DNA of 64,000 nt from an uncultured Pelagibacteraceae bacterium (GTDB taxonomy: Bacteria > Pseudomonadota > Alphaproteobacteria > Pelagibacterales > Pelagibacteraceae): positions 1-64,000 of the forward strand of contig CACOVP010000004.1 in the NCBI GenBank assembly GCA_902630665.1, read 5' to 3'. A program made the position numbers and the translations under genes. The notes under the pieces were generated by a model. It saw only the letters and a list, made by a program, of their open reading frames with translations. It had not been told where the DNA came from and did no database searches. Positions 1-11,388 of this stretch are shown piece by piece (positions within the stretch are counted from its first letter, which is position 1; the number at the start of each line of letters is the position of its first letter).

Positions 1-1
1 A

Positions 2-469
2 TCCAAAGAATATAAAGATATTTCGCATTTAAAAAATTTAGGACCTGAACCATTATCAAAATATTGGAATTTAAAATATTTCCAAAAATATATTTTGAAT
101 CGTAATAGGAATATCAAGAGTATTTTAATGGATCAAAAGTTCATTTCTGGACTGGGAAACATTTATGTTAATGAAATTCTTTTTTTAAGTAGGATTATGC
201 CTAATAGAAAAATAAAGACACTTGAAAATTTTGAAATAATTAAAATTGTAAAAAATACAAAGAAAGTCCTCAAAAACTCAATAAAAATGGGCGGTTCATC
301 TATTAAAGATTTTTCTAGTGACAATGGCAAAATGGGAGAATTTCAGCAACGTTTCAAAGTTTATGGTCGTAAGGGAGAAAAGTGTTCTAACGTAGATTGC
401 AATGGAAGTATTTTAAAGACTTTTATAACTAATAGAGCCACTTTTTTTTGTAAAAGATGTCAAAAATAA
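2..469 (+). CDS. mutM: Formamidopyrimidine-DNA glycosylase, C-terminal part (5' end outside window)
   Basis: In-frame reading from base 2 gives ...HLKNLGPEPLSKYW...; MDQKFISGLGNIYVNEILF and C-terminal zinc finger CSNVDCNGSILKTFITNRATFFCKRCQK are MutM/Fpg hallmarks. Confidence 0.93.
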   Translation, partial: SKEYKDISHLKNLGPEPLSKYWNLKYFQKYILNRNRNIKSILMDQKFISGLGNIYVNEILFLSRIMPNRKIKTLENFEIIKIVKNTKKVLKNSIKMGGSSIKDFSSDNGKMGEFQQRFKVYGRKGEKCSNVDCNGSILKTFITNRATFFCKRCQK

Positions 470-474
470 TAAAG

Positions 475-503
475 TTGACCACTATAATTCACCAATATAT
501 ATA
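475..503 (+). promoter_or_regulatory. Sigma70-like promoter for rpsT (TTGACC - 17 nt - TATATA)
   Basis: TTGACC at 475-480, 17-nt spacer, TATATA at 498-503, ATG at 514. Confidence 0.6.
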
Positions 504-513
504 GTTTTTTAAA

Positions 514-771
514 ATGCCAAATACAAAATCAGCCATCAGAAGAGTTAGAAGAGTAAGAAAACAAACTCAAATTAATAGGATTAGAAAAAGTAAATATAAA
601 AACGCTATAAAAAGTATGGATACGTTCATCCAATCTAAGGAAAAGGATAAAGCAAAAAAATACTTCCCAAAGTTTCAATCAATTCTAATGCAGGTTGCTA
701 AATCTGGCGTAATTAATAAAAAAACTGCTGCAAGAAAAATTTCTAAAATTTCTAAAAAAGTTCAGTCCTAA
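514..771 (+). CDS. rpsT: 30S ribosomal protein S20
   Basis: MPNTKSAIRRVRRVRKQTQINR..., length and position before dnaA. Confidence 0.96.
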   Translation: MPNTKSAIRRVRRVRKQTQINRIRKSKYKNAIKSMDTFIQSKEKDKAKKYFPKFQSILMQVAKSGVINKKTAARKISKISKKVQS

Positions 772-971
772 CAATTGATAGTTGATTAAATATCATTAAT
801 CCTACATTTAGAATTTTAATTACAAAATGTTGTTTCATTTTAGAGTTGAAATTTTTTTTCCATCTCAACGATAACTCTACAACCGGATTGTTTATTTTTT
901 TTTGATTACAACCTCTACTTAGTTGCAAAAGAAACTTAAAAAGCGTTTAAAGGAATTTCTTAAAAAAATTC

Positions 972-2360
972 ATGGACAAGAATATAAAAAAACATAACGT
1001 TTACATTTCTGAAGAAGAAAAAACATTGAATTGGGAAGAAATACAAACATCATTTAAAAAAACTTTTGGAAACGAGATTTATAATAGCTGGCTACAGAAG
1101 ATTTCTTTAATCAAAGAATTTAATGATTACTTGATATTAGGTGTGCCTACTAGATTTTTCAGAGATTGGATAGTTTCTAGATATTTGGATAAAATATTAG
1201 AACAAGTAAAAAGTTTCAAATTAAGCTTAAACAGAATTGAGTTTAAGATAATAGAAGAGAACAAGCAGAATTCAGAATATATAAAAATTGATCAATTAAA
1301 CAAGGTAACTGAAATTAAGGACTCACTTTTAAATTATAACAGATTAAACACAAATTTAAATTTTGATAATTTTATAGAAGGAAAAAGCAATGATATTGCA
1401 TTGTCTTATTCAAAAAAAGTTTGTGAGCATATTTCACGTTATAATCCCTTATATATATGTGGAGGAGTCGGTCTCGGAAAAACTCACCTTCTAAACGCAA
1501 TAGGGTTAGAGCTTCAAAATGAAAACAACGTTATGTACATTTCAGCAGAACGATTTATGTATCATTTTATCAAGTCTATTAAAAAAAATGATATGGTTAA
1601 TTTTAAGGATTTTTTTCGAAAGTCATCTGTATTTATTATTGATGATATACAATTTATCAGCGGCAAAGAAAGTCTTCAAGAAGAGTTTTTTCATACCTTC
1701 AATAGTTTAATAGATAAAGGTTCTCAAATAATTATTTCAGCAGATAGAGACCCTTTAAAACTTGACAGAGTTCAGGAAAGAATTAAATCCAGGCTGGCTG
1801 GAGGCCTGGTGGTAAGTATCGACACACCAGACGTTGAGTTAAAAAAAAAGATAGTTAAAAAAAAGATAGAAGAGATTCAAAATCAATTTAAAGAAAATAT
1901 TAATTTAAATGATGAAGTGATAAATTTTATTGCTAATGAGAGTAAAACAAATATCAGAGAATTAATTGGGGTTTTAAATAGAGTCGTAGCATTTGGAAGA
2001 GTTCATAATAAAGATTTGACAATAAACGATTGTAAAAATATTTTGAAAGATATTTTTAACCAAATAAGAGTAATTACAGTCGATAAAATTCAAAATGTAG
2101 TATCAAATTATTTCAACATCGGCTTGAGTGAAATGTTATCGCAAAGACGCTCAAGACCTCTCGCAAGACCACGGCAAGTCGCTATGTATCTGGCAAAAAA
2201 ATTGACAACAAGATCATTACCTGAAATTGGTAGGCGTTTTGCAAATCGAGATCACACAACAGTCATACACGCTGTAAAAACTATAACAAGATTATCTGAG
2301 CAGGATGACGAAATGAAAAAAAATATAAATCAAATAAAAAGTATTTTGTTAGAGCAGTGA
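972..2360 (+). CDS. dnaA: Chromosomal replication initiator DnaA
   Basis: Walker A GGVGLGKTHLLNAIG, Walker B FIIDDIQFI, C-terminal RRFANRDHTTVIHAVK. Confidence 0.98.
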   Translation: MDKNIKKHNVYISEEEKTLNWEEIQTSFKKTFGNEIYNSWLQKISLIKEFNDYLILGVPTRFFRDWIVSRYLDKILEQVKSFKLSLNRIEFKIIEENKQNSEYIKIDQLNKVTEIKDSLLNYNRLNTNLNFDNFIEGKSNDIALSYSKKVCEHISRYNPLYICGGVGLGKTHLLNAIGLELQNENNVMYISAERFMYHFIKSIKKNDMVNFKDFFRKSSVFIIDDIQFISGKESLQEEFFHTFNSLIDKGSQIIISADRDPLKLDRVQERIKSRLAGGLVVSIDTPDVELKKKIVKKKIEEIQNQFKENINLNDEVINFIANESKTNIRELIGVLNRVVAFGRVHNKDLTINDCKNILKDIFNQIRVITVDKIQNVVSNYFNIGLSEMLSQRRSRPLARPRQVAMYLAKKLTTRSLPEIGRRFANRDHTTVIHAVKTITRLSEQDDEMKKNINQIKSILLEQ

Positions 2361-2364
2361 TAAA

Positions 2365-3480
2365 ATGCAATTTGTAATCAAAAGAGATATTCTTCTTAAA
2401 TCTTTAAATTTTGTTCAAGGAATAGTAGAAAAAAAAAATACTTTACCGATACTTTCAAATGTTCTTCTTCAATTAAAAGATAAAAAACTTTCAATAGTTG
2501 CTACTGATCTAGATATAATTTTCTACGATGAAATTTCTAATGTAAAAGTTATTAATGAAGGCAGCACGACGACATCTGCAGCTATTTTGTATGATATTTT
2601 AAGAAAAATACCATCTAATTCTGAGCTTAATTTTGATCTAAAATCAGAAAATAAGTTGTCTTTAAAAAGTGAAAATTTTGATTTTAATCTTTTATGTCTT
2701 CCTGTTGATAATTTTCCAACTTTTAATGATGATTTTGACAGCCCAGAGATTAAACTTAAAAATGAAAAATTTCTCAAACTCTTGAATAAAACTAAAATCT
2801 CAATATCAAATGATGATACAAGACATTATTTAAATGGTATTTTTATTCACTTAACAGAGGCTCACGGAAGAAACTTTTTGACTGGAGTTGCTACTGATAG
2901 CCACAGATTATCTTCTAGTAGTTTAGAGATTGAAAAAGTGGATAGCTTCACTTCGATTATATTACCAAGAAAAACTGTTTATCAATTAACCTCGCTTTTA
3001 AGCGAGTCAAATGACCAACTAATCTTTCAATCCAATGAAAACAAAATTAAATTCTCACTGGGTAAAACAAAGCTAATATCTAAGGTAATTGACGGAAAAT
3101 TTCCAGATTATTCCAAAGTTATCCCAAAAAACAATGATAAAATATTAAGTGTATCTTCAAAGGATTTTATTAATTCAATAGAGAGAGTTGCAAGTGTCTC
3201 TATTGATGGAAAAGAAGGTGTCAAATTATTGATCAGTAAAGACAATGTTCAATTGACAGTAAACAGTGCAAACTCAGGAGAGGGAAATGAGAAAATAGTT
3301 GCAGATTTTAATTCAGAAAATATGAATATTAGTTTTAATTCAAAATATTTAATTGATATTGCATCAGAAGTTGAAGATAAAAAATTGAAAATGAATTTAA
3401 AAGACTCAGTTTCCCCTGTGCTTGTGGAAGATTCATCTGATAAAAATAGTTTTTATGTAATTATGCCAATGAAAATCTAG
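2365..3480 (+). CDS. dnaN: DNA polymerase III beta sliding clamp
   Basis: MQFVIKRDILLKSLNFVQGIVEKKNTLPILSNVLL; C-terminal YVIMPMKI. Confidence 0.98.
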   Translation: MQFVIKRDILLKSLNFVQGIVEKKNTLPILSNVLLQLKDKKLSIVATDLDIIFYDEISNVKVINEGSTTTSAAILYDILRKIPSNSELNFDLKSENKLSLKSENFDFNLLCLPVDNFPTFNDDFDSPEIKLKNEKFLKLLNKTKISISNDDTRHYLNGIFIHLTEAHGRNFLTGVATDSHRLSSSSLEIEKVDSFTSIILPRKTVYQLTSLLSESNDQLIFQSNENKIKFSLGKTKLISKVIDGKFPDYSKVIPKNNDKILSVSSKDFINSIERVASVSIDGKEGVKLLISKDNVQLTVNSANSGEGNEKIVADFNSENMNISFNSKYLIDIASEVEDKKLKMNLKDSVSPVLVEDSSDKNSFYVIMPMKI

Positions 3481-3618
3481 AATTGCTTACTTTTAGAATT
3501 TTTTTTAATTTTAGCCTTAGAATCGTTGATATAGAATACTTTTAGAACTATCTCTCTCTCAGCGGTTTTCTATTATCTACAAAGAATGATATATTCAATT
3601 ATTCTTAAAAAAAAATAA

Positions 3619-5676
<2,058 letters not shown>

Positions 5677-5681
5677 TAAAT

Positions 5682-6971
5682 ATGGACTTTTCTACTCTCT
5701 TTAGAACCAAAGAGAATTTAAACTTAGACAAAAATACATTAACAATTTTAAGATATATCGCTATTTTTGGGCAATTTTTAGCAATTGGTACTGTTTATTA
5801 TTATTTGAATTTACCGTTTCCAATTATAGAGAGTTATTTAATTATTTCATTAGGACTGATTACAAACTTATATCTGCAATTCGGTGTTAAAATTAATCAA
5901 CTTAAAGATTTTTATGCTGCACCTTTCCTATTATTCGATTTGATACAGTTAAGCGCTCTGCTTTATTTGACAGGGGGAATTTTCAATCCTTTCTCCTTTC
6001 TATTAGTAATCCCAGCTATAGTTTCCTCAACATTTTTAAGCATGGGAACAACAATTATTTTAGGTCTAATAACATCTATACTTTTATTAACTATATCTTT
6101 TTTTCATTTGCCTTTACCAGGTGAGGATATGAACTTGTTACATTTTCCAAATTTTTATAAAATTGGAATTATAATTTCTGTATTGATTGGTTTGATATTT
6201 TTAAGTTATTTCGGCATTCGGTTTGCTGGAGAAAAAAAAAAAACAGAGGAAGCTTTTAAAAAACTTCAAGAGGTGATTTACAAAGAATATGAATTAGAGT
6301 CTTTAGGAGGTCAAGCGGCAGCGGCAGCTCATTCTCTAGGAACTCCTCTAGCTACAATAAGTGTGGTAGCTAAAGAATTAAAAAAAGAAATCGGAGATAA
6401 TAATGAGTTATCCAAAGATATTGATTTATTAATTAGCCAATCTAAAAGATGTAGTGAAATTCTAAAAAGAATTTCAAAAAAACAGATAGAGGAAGACAAA
6501 TTTTTTAGCTCAACAAAATTAGAAAATTTACTTGAGGAAATTATAAATTCTTTCAAAGAAACTTCTTCGAAGGAAATTGTTTTAGTATCTAATAATGATA
6601 AAAATAAAATCAATATCCAAAGGTCTGCAGAAATGATCTATGGTTTGCGAAATTTTATTGGTAATGCTATAAAATTTTCAAAAAGTAAAGTTAATATTTT
6701 TCTTGTAAGCGACGATAAAGAAATTAAAATCATTGTTAACGATGATGGACCAGGATTTCCTAAAGATATTATTTCTAAATTGGGAGAACCATATATCAAG
6801 TCAAGATCGTTGGAATTAAATTCAAACTCAGGCTTAGGTCTTGGAACTTTCTTAGGTAAAACTTTATTAGAAAGACAAAACGCAAAACTGTTATTTAAAG
6901 ACGATAAAAATCTGGGAGGCGCCTCAGTAGTTATAAGTTGGTCACCAAAAAATATTTTACTTAACGTTTAA
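5682..6971 (+). CDS. regB: RegB/PrrB-type redox sensor histidine kinase
   Basis: Multi-TM N-terminus with GGIFNPF heptapeptide, H-box AAAAAHSLGTPLATI, N and G boxes; cognate regA lies nearby. Confidence 0.88.
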   Translation: MDFSTLFRTKENLNLDKNTLTILRYIAIFGQFLAIGTVYYYLNLPFPIIESYLIISLGLITNLYLQFGVKINQLKDFYAAPFLLFDLIQLSALLYLTGGIFNPFSFLLVIPAIVSSTFLSMGTTIILGLITSILLLTISFFHLPLPGEDMNLLHFPNFYKIGIIISVLIGLIFLSYFGIRFAGEKKKTEEAFKKLQEVIYKEYELESLGGQAAAAAHSLGTPLATISVVAKELKKEIGDNNELSKDIDLLISQSKRCSEILKRISKKQIEEDKFFSSTKLENLLEEIINSFKETSSKEIVLVSNNDKNKINIQRSAEMIYGLRNFIGNAIKFSKSKVNIFLVSDDKEIKIIVNDDGPGFPKDIISKLGEPYIKSRSLELNSNSGLGLGTFLGKTLLERQNAKLLFKDDKNLGGASVVISWSPKNILLNV

Positions 6972-7842
6972 ACTCAAAAGAGTATGAAAGGATCTTATAA
7001 GCTAATTTTGCCACTAAAAAGTTATATGAGTTAAATTTTTTTATCGGCGCAAGTTCATTAATATCTGCTCCAACAATATTTGATATTTGGCAGACCCTCC
7101 TTAATATCGGCAAAATTTCATCCCAAAACAAACCGCCCGGTTCTGGAGTTCCGGTTGCCGGCATAATACTTGAATCAAAACTATCGACATCAAAAGTTAT
7201 ATAAACTTGCTTGTTTTTAAATAAATTATTCAATTTTTTCAGATCCCATTTTTTTTTATCTCTAGCCCAAAAAATTTCTATTCTATTTTTATTTATATTA
7301 TAAAAATCCATTTCAGATTTTGAAAGATTTCTGATTCCAAAAGATACAACTTTTAAATTTTTAAAATCAAGGCATCTTTTAATTGCAGAAGCATGAGAAA
7401 ATTTTTCTCCTTGATAACTTTCTCTTAAATCAGCATGAGCATCAAAATGAAGGATGATTAATTCTTTATATTTTTTAGCAAAAGGTTTTATTGATCCTGG
7501 AGTAATAGAGTGTTCACCGCCTAAGACTAATGGAAATTTTTTTTCAGATAGTATCTTTTCATTAATTCCTGATAATTGATTTAGAGCCTCTTTTAATTTA
7601 CTTTTTATTTTAAAAGGTTTTAAAGTTTGAATGCCGATCTCTTTGTATGGCTCTTTGTTCAACTCTTCATCAAACAACTCAACTTGATGAGAGGCTTTAA
7701 TTATCTCTTTTGGTCCATTCTTAGTTCCGCTACCATAGCTAACAGTTTTTTCTAAACCGAATGGCACTACAACCACTTTTGATTTAAATTTGTGATTTAC
7801 ATCAACTCCCAAAAAACCTTTTTTCTGGTTTAAGTAATTCAT
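6961..7842 (-). CDS. speB: Agmatinase/arginase (ureohydrolase) family
   Basis: LGGEHSITPG, HFDAHADLRE, FDVDSFDSSIMPATGTPEPGG. Confidence 0.88.
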   Translation of the reverse strand: MNYLNQKKGFLGVDVNHKFKSKVVVVPFGLEKTVSYGSGTKNGPKEIIKASHQVELFDEELNKEPYKEIGIQTLKPFKIKSKLKEALNQLSGINEKILSEKKFPLVLGGEHSITPGSIKPFAKKYKELIILHFDAHADLRESYQGEKFSHASAIKRCLDFKNLKVVSFGIRNLSKSEMDFYNINKNRIEIFWARDKKKWDLKKLNNLFKNKQVYITFDVDSFDSSIMPATGTPEPGGLFWDEILPILRRVCQISNIVGADINELAPIKKFNSYNFLVAKLAYKILSYSFEFKR

Positions 7843-8892
7843 TTAAGACCTAAATATTTGTGAAAAATTTCTTTTTGATCTCTTTTTCCAATTAGCTCTA
7901 TGATATGCATCGCTTGCAATTAATGGCAATACACTAGTAGCCTCAGCAAATACCATCTGTTCTTTTGTAATATCAACTTTACCCCATGAGCTAGCTTCTT
8001 TTAATGTAGAGCTACTGCAAGCTCCATCTCTCGTATCAGCAACGGTAATTTGTATTGCATACTTATGCATATCAACCTTTTTGCCTAATAACTCTGCACA
8101 AACTACCGTATCTTGAATGAAATTTTTAGGCACTCCCCCCCCAACCATTAAAAGCCCTGATTGCTTTGATTGAAGTTTAATTTCAGTTAACTCTCTAAAC
8201 TCCCTTATAGAGTCGATTGTAATATGTCTATCAGGATTTTTTTCTTGATGCATTACAAGTCCAAATCCTGCTGAGCTATCAGTGAAAGCCGGGCAAAAAA
8301 TTGGAACATTATTATCGTACGCAGTCTCTATCAAAGAACCTTTTTTTTTAGAATTAGATTTAAGATATTTTCCTAATTCTAGTATGAATTCCCTTGAGGT
8401 ATATGTTTTAGGTTTTAATTTGTTAGCAATATCACAAATAGTTTGGTCACAAGCTTGTAGCTCTTCCTCATCAATATAGGTATCATAAATTCTATCTATA
8501 TAATTATTTCTTAATTCAGTATCATCTTGAAATTGAGATCCTTGATAATGTTTGAAACCCAAGGCTTCAAAAAAATCCATATCGATAATAGAGGCCCCAG
8601 TAGCCACAATAGCGTCGACCATATTATGTTTTACCAAATCAGTGTACAGATCCATACATCCGCCAGCCGAAGTTGAACCTGCTAAAGTTAAAAAAATTGA
8701 ACAATCCTTGTCTGCAAGCATTTCATTATAAATAGCTGCTGCTCTGGCTGTATCTCTAGAAGTGAAAGACATTTTATTCATTCCATCAATAATTTTACGA
8801 GCATCAAAAGATTTGATATCGATATGTTCGACTGGGGAATTAAGTAGAGATTTTTTATTGTGTCCGATGTTTGGACTATTTTTTTTATTCAT
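7843..8892 (-). CDS. Deoxyhypusine synthase-like protein
   Basis: DHS family fold; TLAGSTSAGG, TDSSAGFG and catalytic-Lys region EASSWGKVD. Confidence 0.85.
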   Translation of the reverse strand: MNKKNSPNIGHNKKSLLNSPVEHIDIKSFDARKIIDGMNKMSFTSRDTARAAAIYNEMLADKDCSIFLTLAGSTSAGGCMDLYTDLVKHNMVDAIVATGASIIDMDFFEALGFKHYQGSQFQDDTELRNNYIDRIYDTYIDEEELQACDQTICDIANKLKPKTYTSREFILELGKYLKSNSKKKGSLIETAYDNNVPIFCPAFTDSSAGFGLVMHQEKNPDRHITIDSIREFRELTEIKLQSKQSGLLMVGGGVPKNFIQDTVVCAELLGKKVDMHKYAIQITVADTRDGACSSSTLKEASSWGKVDITKEQMVFAEATSVLPLIASDAYHRANWKKRSKRNFSQIFRS

Positions 8893-10073
8893 TAAGCTAC
8901 TAAAGAACCAACTTTATCATTTGTATTATCGTACATAGACATAATTGGTTTGTCACTTAATTCATGAATTTCATTTGAATAAAAACCGTTGAAGTTTGTT
9001 CTGAAAGTAAGGCTGTAAGCACCTAGTTGACCTAACTCTATATAGTCGCCCTCTTTAATATTATTTGGTAACAAAAAAGGACCCTTCATATAATCTAACC
9101 CATCGCAAGTAGGACCAAAAAAACTAAAAGCAGTAAGTTTTTTAGACTGAACTCTTCCATCGGTAATCATTTTTGACGGCAAAACAAAATTTGGTGCACC
9201 AGCGTCAAATAAAGATCCATATGTTCCATCATTGATATACAAGCTATTTTTTTTTCTTAAAATAACTCTAACAATTGAAGAACCACTCTCTGCTACAAGG
9301 GATCTACCCGGCTCACAAATTACCTCAGGTAATTTATTGAGTTTTAAATTATTTAGCTCTCTTTTAATTTCATCCATATAATTTATTAATGGTTCGGGAT
9401 TAAGGTCTGGGTAGATAGAGGGGAAACCGCCACCTACATTGATGGTGTCTGGAACTATCTTCGTCTTTTTCATAATGTTTCCTATTTCACGTATACCTTT
9501 GGAGTAAGAAATCTTATGCATGCATTGAGAACCGACATGAAAGCTTATTCCAAGTTTTTTGGAATGATCTTTGCACAATCTTACTAAGCCTAATGCTTCG
9601 GATGGTAGAGCACCAAATTTTCTAGATAAATCAATTTCTGCATGTTCATTTGAAATTGCAATCCTTACGAATAGTTCTAAATCTTTTGCTTGGTTGGTTG
9701 CATCCAAAATTTTTCTTAATTCATCTTTACTATCCAGAGAGAAACTTTTAATGCCGTAGTCGAAGTAAGCTGAAGAAATACTTTCTTTACTTTTAATTGT
9801 ATGCATGAAGTGTAACTTTGAGTCTGATTTGATTTTTTTTATAAGTTTAATTTCGTTTAAAGAGGCAACATCAAATTCATTGATGCCGTTATTAATGATT
9901 TGTTTAATAATTTTTTCGTTTGGATTTGTTTTAACAGCGTAGAGTATTCTTCCAGGAAAATTATCTTTAAAAAATTTTACGGATTTCTTAATCTCGTTAA
10001 GCCGTATACAATATACGGGGTAATCTGGTTGTAATGAGTTAACTAATTCGTTAACTGTTTTAAATTTTCCCAT
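8892..10073 (-). CDS. Ornithine decarboxylase-like PLP (fold III) decarboxylase
   Basis: YAVKTNPNEKIIKQI (PLP Lys), SFHVGSQ, GGGFPS, CEPGRSLVAESG, FGPTCDGLD. Confidence 0.87.
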   Translation of the reverse strand: MGKFKTVNELVNSLQPDYPVYCIRLNEIKKSVKFFKDNFPGRILYAVKTNPNEKIIKQIINNGINEFDVASLNEIKLIKKIKSDSKLHFMHTIKSKESISSAYFDYGIKSFSLDSKDELRKILDATNQAKDLELFVRIAISNEHAEIDLSRKFGALPSEALGLVRLCKDHSKKLGISFHVGSQCMHKISYSKGIREIGNIMKKTKIVPDTINVGGGFPSIYPDLNPEPLINYMDEIKRELNNLKLNKLPEVICEPGRSLVAESGSSIVRVILRKKNSLYINDGTYGSLFDAGAPNFVLPSKMITDGRVQSKKLTAFSFFGPTCDGLDYMKGPFLLPNNIKEGDYIELGQLGAYSLTFRTNFNGFYSNEIHELSDKPIMSMYDNTNDKVGSLVA

Positions 10074-10123
10074 TTCATGTGTCCCTCGTTAAATTACACA
10101 AAGATTTTTTAAAAAATTTAATA

Positions 10124-10160
10124 AAAAAAACCTTATTTATTTCGCGTTTAAGGTTTTTTT
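10124..10160. terminator. 12-bp perfect hairpin with A/T tracts, terminator-like on both strands
   Basis: AAAAAAACCTTA (10124-10135) / 13-nt loop / TAAGGTTTTTTT (10149-10160). Confidence 0.6.
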
Positions 10161-10231
10161 GGCACTATGTAAAGAAAAAAAGACATTTTTGTCGTGTTGA
10201 AATTTTGTCAACAGCGCCCATATAGAGTCTC

Positions 10232-10804
10232 ATGAGATCACAAAAAAACATACCTGAGCAGCTAAATTTAGCAGACTTTGCTGATAAATCGCTATTAATC
10301 CTTGATGATGACGATCCCTTAAGGGGCAGGCTTGCAAGAGCCATGGAGAGGAAAGGATTTCAAGTTAAAGAGGCTAAATCAGTAGCTGAGGGTCTTAATA
10401 TTGCTAAAACAGCTCCTACAGCCTTTGCTGTAATTGATCTTAGGCTTGAAGATGGCAATGGATTGGATGTTGTTAAAGAACTCTCAAAAAATAAAAAAGA
10501 TAGCAGAATTGTAATGTTAACGGGATACGGGAATCTACCTACGGCTGTAGCTGCAGTGAAAGAAGGCGCAATCGATTATATAGCTAAACCAGTTGATGCG
10601 GATGATGTTGAGTCGGCTTTATTGGCTTCTCCAGAATCAAAGGCAAAACCGCCAGAAAATCCTATGTCTGCAGACAGAGTAAAGTGGGAACACATCCACA
10701 GAGTATTTGAGTTATGCAATAGAAATGTTTCCGAAACAGCTCGAAGACTTAAGATGCACAGAAGAACACTGCAAAGAATTCTCTCTAAAAGATCTCCAAG
10801 ATAA
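10232..10804 (+). CDS. regA: RegA/PrrA/ActR-type response regulator
   Basis: Receiver LLILDDDDPLRGRLARAMERKGF, AVIDLRLEDGNGL; Fis-type HTH NVSETARRLKMHRRTLQRIL. Confidence 0.92.
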   Translation: MRSQKNIPEQLNLADFADKSLLILDDDDPLRGRLARAMERKGFQVKEAKSVAEGLNIAKTAPTAFAVIDLRLEDGNGLDVVKELSKNKKDSRIVMLTGYGNLPTAVAAVKEGAIDYIAKPVDADDVESALLASPESKAKPPENPMSADRVKWEHIHRVFELCNRNVSETARRLKMHRRTLQRILSKRSPR

Positions 10805-10805
10805 C

Positions 10806-11357
10806 TTAAATAAATTTTCTAAATTTTTTAATTTGATTTATTGCCAAGGTTGCAATTAAAATTTTTAACAACTCCGCTAACAAGAAAGGTTGAGCTCCCA
10901 ATTCGAATATTGGTTTATCCCAACCTATTAAAGTACCTAGCCATAACATCCCTAATACATAAATAAAGCTAGTGGCAAAAACTAATTTAAAAAAATTCTT
11001 AAAATAATTATTATCGTAAACAAATTTTCCTGCTACAAAACCAGCCACCACAAAACCTATCAAATAACCCATTGTTGGTCCTGTGAAGTATACTATTCCC
11101 ATACCTTTTTCTGGAGTTCCTGAAAACACTGGCAAACCAATTATACCTTCGAATAAATATAAAGAAATAGTTGCCACACCAAGTTTCCATCCAAAACATA
11201 TTCCTATTAACAAGACAACTAAAGTTTGCATTGTCATAGGGACTGGGTAAAATGGTATTTTTACTTTTGACGATATTGCTAAAAGAATTGAACCTAATAA
11301 GGCGATAAATATATATTTAATTATTTTTGGTTGTTTTAAACTTTTTACAAATTCCAT
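10806..11357 (-). CDS. bioY: BioY family biotin transporter
   Basis: IPFYPVPMTMQTLVVLLIG and GTPEKGMGIVYFTGPTMGYLIGF. Confidence 0.88.
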   Translation of the reverse strand: MEFVKSLKQPKIIKYIFIALLGSILLAISSKVKIPFYPVPMTMQTLVVLLIGICFGWKLGVATISLYLFEGIIGLPVFSGTPEKGMGIVYFTGPTMGYLIGFVVAGFVAGKFVYDNNYFKNFFKLVFATSFIYVLGMLWLGTLIGWDKPIFELGAQPFLLAELLKILIATLAINQIKKFRKFI

Positions 11358-11388
11358 TTAATTAATTTAACTTTTTTTTTATTAAAAT

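Noticed and set aside
841-880. Possible stem TAGAGTT...AACTCTA downstream of rpsT
   Set aside because: Long interior with competing pairing; could be the rpsT terminator but too weak to call
2523-2777. 84-aa minus-strand ORF in dnaN
   Set aside because: Antisense shadow of dnaN
3570-3580. TTATCTACA DnaA-box-like 9-mer upstream of gyrB
   Set aside because: A single near-match in AT-rich DNA is not enough to call oriC
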